This document shows, piece by piece, positions 24,346-64,000 of a stretch of DNA of 64,000 bases. The notes beneath the pieces are model-generated. The model saw nothing but the letters and a program-made list of their open reading frames with translations. It was not told the origin of the DNA and made no database searches. Source of the DNA: Gymnothorax reevesii (Eukaryota; Chordata; Actinopteri; Anguilliformes; Muraenidae); NCBI GenBank assembly GCA_029721435.1, contig CM056581.1, forward strand, positions 73,766,712 to 73,830,711, given 5' to 3'. The position numbers and the translations under genes were made by a program. How positions within the stretch are numbered: the stretch's first letter is position 1; each line of letters opens with the position of its first letter.

Positions 24346-24442
24346 TAAATGGTCCCTAAAAGGGTTAAACTACATATCAAAATAAAACCCCAGCAGCAAA
24401 CATGCCTGCAAAAGATGAAAGAGGCACCTGGTAAAAAGTATA

Positions 24443-24448
24443 TTTATT
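24443..24448 (-). terminator. gpx1: gpx1 polyadenylation signal
   Basis: AATAAA on the minus strand, about 360 nt past the gpx1 stop codon and about 70 nt past the SECIS. It is correctly placed for the 3' end of the gpx1 mRNA. The transposon pile begins within 80 bp downstream. Confidence 0.55.
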
Positions 24449-24511
24449 GGTCCACCAAAAACACAATTATGCTTTACATAAACAAAATATTACTGACAAG
24501 TCTTGCCATTT

Positions 24512-24567
24512 ACATTGTTATCAGACATCCCTCTCACAATGGTTTGAAAGAATGCCATCATAAAGTA
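24512..24567 (-). promoter_or_regulatory. gpx1: SECIS element of gpx1
   Basis: On the minus strand the 3' UTR has ATGA (24558-24561), then GGCATTCTTTC, an apical CAAACC, and GAGAGGGATGTC, then TGAT (24520-24523). The two flanks pair over about ten positions including G-U pairs. This gives the required kink-turn quartet (AUGA/UGAU) and an AA in the apical loop. It lies about 250 nt after the stop codon and would recruit SBP2 and the Sec elongation factor to recode the UGA at 25661-25663. Confidence 0.9.
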
Positions 24568-24810
24568 AAGAGGCCAAACACAGAGACATCTTGTCCAAAA
24601 AGCACAGCTGGTTTGAGACAAAAAAAAAACCAAAACATTGACTTACACAGACAACGGTATGCAGGGAATATGAGATTGCAACTGGTTGGAGTATAGGCAA
24701 CATCTTGAGATTTACTGAATATTAAAGTAAGGTGACTGAGATTTGGAGCCATCACTATACATGTCATTGTGTCATACCACATCTGTGGAAACAATGCTAT
24801 TTGGACGGTT

Positions 24811-25777
24811 TTATTTTGCCAGACTGAGAAGCTTCTTGATGTCCCCTTCAATGTCGCTGGTGAGGAAACACCTGCTGTACCGCTTGAAAGGCTCCCCATC
24901 AGGACCAACAAGGAACTTCTCGAAATTCCAAGCGATGTCATTCCTACAGACTGGGCTCCAGATGATATTCCTGGGGTCGGTCATCAGGGATGTGGGTTCG
25001 TCACTAGGGAATGGAAGCTTACTCTTGAGGAAGAGGAACAAAGGGTCTGCATCTTTGCCGTTCACATCCACCTTCTCCAGCAGCTGAAATTTCGGCTCAA
25101 ACCCCTTGCCAGGACGGACGTACTTCAGGGATTGCATAATCTCGTCGTTTTTGCAATTCTCCTGTAAAAAGTGGCACATTTATTACACCAAAAACTACAA
25201 TTTCAAGTAAATAAACATAAAAACTGAAACTCATGTTTGTCATTATCAGTAGCCTATTTTTATTTTCCAGGTAAAGACTGAACGTGTGCCGTTTATTCTG
25301 GAACAGGGCCATTTTAGGTTTTTTGATGCCAACACAAAGCTGCACAGAGTCATAAAAAGAATAACGATAACCAGGTGGCGAGATAAACTCTGCCCCCCTG
25401 ACCGTTGCACAACTTCGAAAGGTGAACGCTAAGTTTGACATTTTAACAGGTGTTACGTCGGGGTCACCTACAAATAAAGTCAGTAAGTACAATATTGAAA
25501 GTGCATAATTGAACAGTAATAAAATATGTATCGCCCAAATAGCCATCCATCTTACCTGATGTCCGAACTGATTGCAGGGAACCCCCAGAACTACGAGCCC
25601 CTTTGCGCTATAGCGCTCATGGAGCTCGTTCATCTGGGTGTAATCCCTGGTGGTCGTGCCTCATAGAGATGCCACATTCTCGATCAGCACAACTTTTCCT
25701 TTGAGGGAGGAAAAGTTTAATACGTCTCCAGCCAGAAATTTCGCGGAGATGTCGTAGAATGTCTTAGGAACAGCCAT
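24811..25777 (-). CDS. gpx1: glutathione peroxidase 1 (selenoprotein), two exons
   Basis: Reduces hydrogen peroxide and organic hydroperoxides with glutathione, mainly in cytosol and mitochondria. Exon 1 is 25556-25777 and exon 2 is 24811-25161; together 573 nt encode 190 residues, the usual GPX1 size. It begins [18 protein letters not shown]. Codon 39 is TGA (selenocysteine) in NVASL-U-GTTTRDY. Other active-site residues are visible: Gln in PCNQFGHQ, Trp and Asn in [13 protein letters not shown]. The intron splits after FGHQ, as in mammalian GPX1. The intron carries GTAAGA and ACAG. SPVCRND and RRYSR-like (KRYSR) motifs favour GPX1 over GPX2-4. The only internal stop is the Sec codon, so the gene looks functional. 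Confidence 0.95.
25661..25663 (-). other. gpx1: selenocysteine codon (TGA) of gpx1
   Basis: TGA at codon 39, in frame between CTA (Leu) and GGC (Gly). The flanking residues ENVASL and GTTTRDY are the hallmark peroxidatic Sec site. A normal ORF finder splits the gene here and starts it at the next Met (25633). Confidence 0.96.
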
Positions 25778-27043
25778 TCTCTGCACTGCACATGCACCGG
25801 TGAGTAAGCTCGTATGTGATAAATCGTCACTGACGTCTGTTTTACTCGATGAACTAAGGGGTTGTCCTTGGAGTCAAGGAAGTTCAATAGTGCGAAGGGG
25901 TTGGACCAGGGGAGGCTCAATGGGGATGGGCTGCCTTGTGTTTTTAAGGAAGCAACGTACACTGTTGCGGAACAGTAAATGTACCTTCACGGAACAACTT
26001 GAGTCAATGGTACTATACATTTACGTGGGGACAATAAAATTATAAATTACTAGTGTGAACTGCCGGTTGTAAAACATCGATGGCTGAATGTTCAGACGTT
26101 TTAACATCACAACTCACTGTGGCTAAATCATAAGCTTTAATCAGTCGGAACGAACTTTTCTCTGTTGATAGGGCGAAATAATACAACATCCCTCTGTACT
26201 TGTATATAGGAGTTGTCCATAGCCAACCTGGCCAGCTACAGCTGGCTGTTCGTTTCAACGCAGTTCCTGTGCACGACTGCAACATAAAAGGCAGCCAGCC
26301 AACGTTTGCTACGTACAATAATTTGTTCATTACTGTGGTCCAGAAATAGCTACAATCCCGAATTTATCTATCATGTATGATCATTTACGCAGTGCTGAAA
26401 TACATACTATAAACATTTGGATGAAATCCTGTCAATTTAGCCAAACGAGTTATATTTTCATGACTACAAAATATTCGCTGATAAAATAATATTACATTTG
26501 GAGATGATCCCTTGACTCATCAGTCACAAACAGTGGCGCGGGAACTCGCTGGAAGCAGACTACTCATTTTCAGGTAGCGAACTTGATCCAGTGTCTGTAC
26601 AACCTGGCTACTTTGTACTTTATTTTCTGTATATTTTATACTAGCACTCTACGGAATTGTACCATCACAATGTATTGAAACGAGACGCGTCGGGGCAGAT
26701 TGCCTCGATTAGGTTAGGTAACGCTTTAGCTGGCACATCAACTGATGCTAGCTTTGGTTACGTGTAGCGTATCGTTAGCTATCTTGTCTTGCTTTTATAG
26801 AAACACTGCTAATATTTCAGTGCGATTGCTGCGTTTAGCTTATATTACATTGTAACCATTTAACGTTACTCAATGAATATGAAAACATATTTTGTTCGCT
26901 TGCTGAGTCATATTTCATAGTGTGTCTTGTTTGAGAAGTACCAATCGAAGTTATGCATGCAGAACAATAGGGGAAAAGCACCGAACTAATGAAGTCAAGT
27001 TAGTCTGAGCCCTGGCGTTTTATCTTTGGTTTTTGATTGCAGG
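25778..27043. promoter_or_regulatory. head-to-head gpx1/fancd2 intergenic region
   Basis: About 1.3 kb separates the gpx1 start (minus) from the fancd2 start codon (plus). No transposon copy or coding exon is recognised in it. A 5' noncoding fancd2 exon probably lies here. One candidate ends before GTAGCG at 26574, with a second beginning at about 27044 after TTGATTGCAG. A shared or bidirectional promoter is possible but not shown by sequence. Confidence 0.45.
26534..26544 (+). promoter_or_regulatory. E2F-like site TGGCGCGGGAA
   Basis: The 11-mer matches the E2F consensus core. FANCD2 and other Fanconi genes are reported E2F targets, and the site is about 540 bp upstream of the fancd2 ATG and about 30 bp before a possible noncoding exon end. 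A single match by eye is weak evidence. Confidence 0.35.
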
Positions 27044-27078
27044 ACAAGCGACTTATCCGACCACCTGCCCTGGTGAAC

Positions 27079-63383
<36,305 letters not shown>

Positions 63384-63504
63384 GTCTGAGTTCCTTTTGG
63401 TCTGTGGACGGGCCTCATTTTCATCTATTGAAAATTTCACAGGGAGAAAAATCACTTGCATTTTATGACCACTGGTTAAATTTCCCAAAAGCTGCCTGTC
63501 AGGG

Positions 63505-63617
63505 TAAAGTCGCTTTCACACTGGGTGCGAAACAAATATTTCGCATGACGCATTACATTCAAAGTCAATGCAAAGACGTGAATACACGCGAAACGCGTCC
63601 GGTGTGAAAGCAGCTTA
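63505..63617. mobile_element. 113-bp palindromic MITE
   Basis: Inverted ends GTCGCTTTCACACTGGGTGC and (minus) GCTGCTTTCACACCGGACGC. Partial relatives are at 31141-31230 and 39703-39780 (CTTTCATGTCGGACACAAAA, CGCGCAACAGATTACATTCA). No coding capacity. Confidence 0.75.
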
Positions 63618-64000
63618 AAGAGGTTATGGGAATTAATTTTGAAATCTCTGAAATCAAGTTCAGTTCGATTAATGCACCATCATAAAACATTCTACGTTGA
63701 AATTTTTCCAAAATATCACCTAATTACTGCGTTATGGCCAGAGCAACGCACTTAGCAACCAAGACACAGAGCTTCGGCCATCTTCGGGAATTTCCAGTAG
63801 TGACGTCAATTCAAGAACTGCCTCTTTGCTTACTGTGCAGCCTTGTGTATGTAGCGTGCATGGTGTGTAATCTGAAACGACACTCTCACTCATTCTCGAC
63901 TCGCCATATAATGAGTGCAATTGAAATGTAACTGGAGTGTGAGAGAGAGATCAGCCTTCCTCTAACTGAGAGAGCGATCCCACTCCTCGCCAGGTGATAT

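Larger units (their letters stand above)
21903..24364. mobile_element. TTAA-target element (piggyBac-like ends) hosting nested insertions
   Basis: TTAA at 21899-21902 and 24365-24368 flank inverted ends CCCTTTCCAGGGA and, on the other strand, CCCTTTTAGGGA. This fits piggyBac-like insertion. No transposase of this type is seen. A Helentron-like unit (22019-22415) and a full Tc1 element (22802-24345) lie inside, the latter only 18 bp from the right end. A GTTGCA-AATC-TGCAAC hairpin occurs twice (near 21919 and 22672). Confidence 0.6.

Noticed and set aside
25097..25633. 178-residue minus-strand open frame
   Set aside because: It is gpx1 exon 1 after the Sec TGA read straight through the intron; the real gene is spliced at 25556/25161 and starts at 25777.
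24811..25777. gpx1 as a pseudogene because of the internal TGA
   Set aside because: The TGA is at the invariant Sec position and a SECIS is present in the 3' UTR.

Overview
The window is vertebrate nuclear DNA, almost certainly from a teleost fish. The evidence is GT-AG introns, many TG/AC microsatellites, and a dense mixture of fish-type DNA transposons (Tc1/mariner DD34E, hAT-type, Harbinger, TTAA-target elements, Helentron-like units). Three protein genes are visible, all assigned by recognising their translated exons from memory; no search was run.

Region 1 (131-18285, + strand) is the 3' half of a ubiquitin-specific protease gene of the USP4/USP15/USP11 group, closest to USP4. Its exons run from the second ubiquitin-like insert to the C-terminus. 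It looks broken: an extra T gives an in-frame stop at 7065, a 5-nt net loss near 16862 removes two tyrosines and shifts the frame, one exon could not be found, and the catalytic-His box is altered. Region 2 (24420-25777, - strand) is an intact two-exon selenoprotein gene, gpx1. It has an in-frame TGA for selenocysteine (codon 39) and a well-formed SECIS element in the 3' UTR. Region 3 (27079 to the right edge, + strand) is fancd2, the Fanconi anaemia DNA-crosslink repair protein. Thirty-two coding exons join in frame for 1,113 codons, and the gene continues past the window. gpx1 and fancd2 are head to head across about 1.3 kb. usp4 and gpx1 are tail to tail across about 6 kb of transposon debris.

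The rest is mostly mobile DNA. Notable pieces are a nearly complete Tc1 element (8857-10458), a TTAA-target element with two other elements nested in it (21903-24364), two giant near-palindromes in fancd2 introns (30102-32176 and 49619-51511, the latter with an exact 8-bp target duplication), a 5.3-kb TTAA-flanked element containing a decayed Harbinger (35781-41089), and a TIR element with a two-part zinc-finger-like protein (58085-59955). At least nine short elements share one architecture: a 5' hairpin, often a TCCG-rich tract, an inverted copy of the 5' arm near the 3' end, a second hairpin, and a CTAGTT/CTTGTT-like terminus. They look like non-autonomous Helentron-type elements.

The three genes do not form a pathway unit. 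usp4 (deubiquitinase), gpx1 (peroxide reduction) and fancd2 (crosslink repair) are neighbours. The only plausible shared regulation is the gpx1/fancd2 intergenic promoter region.
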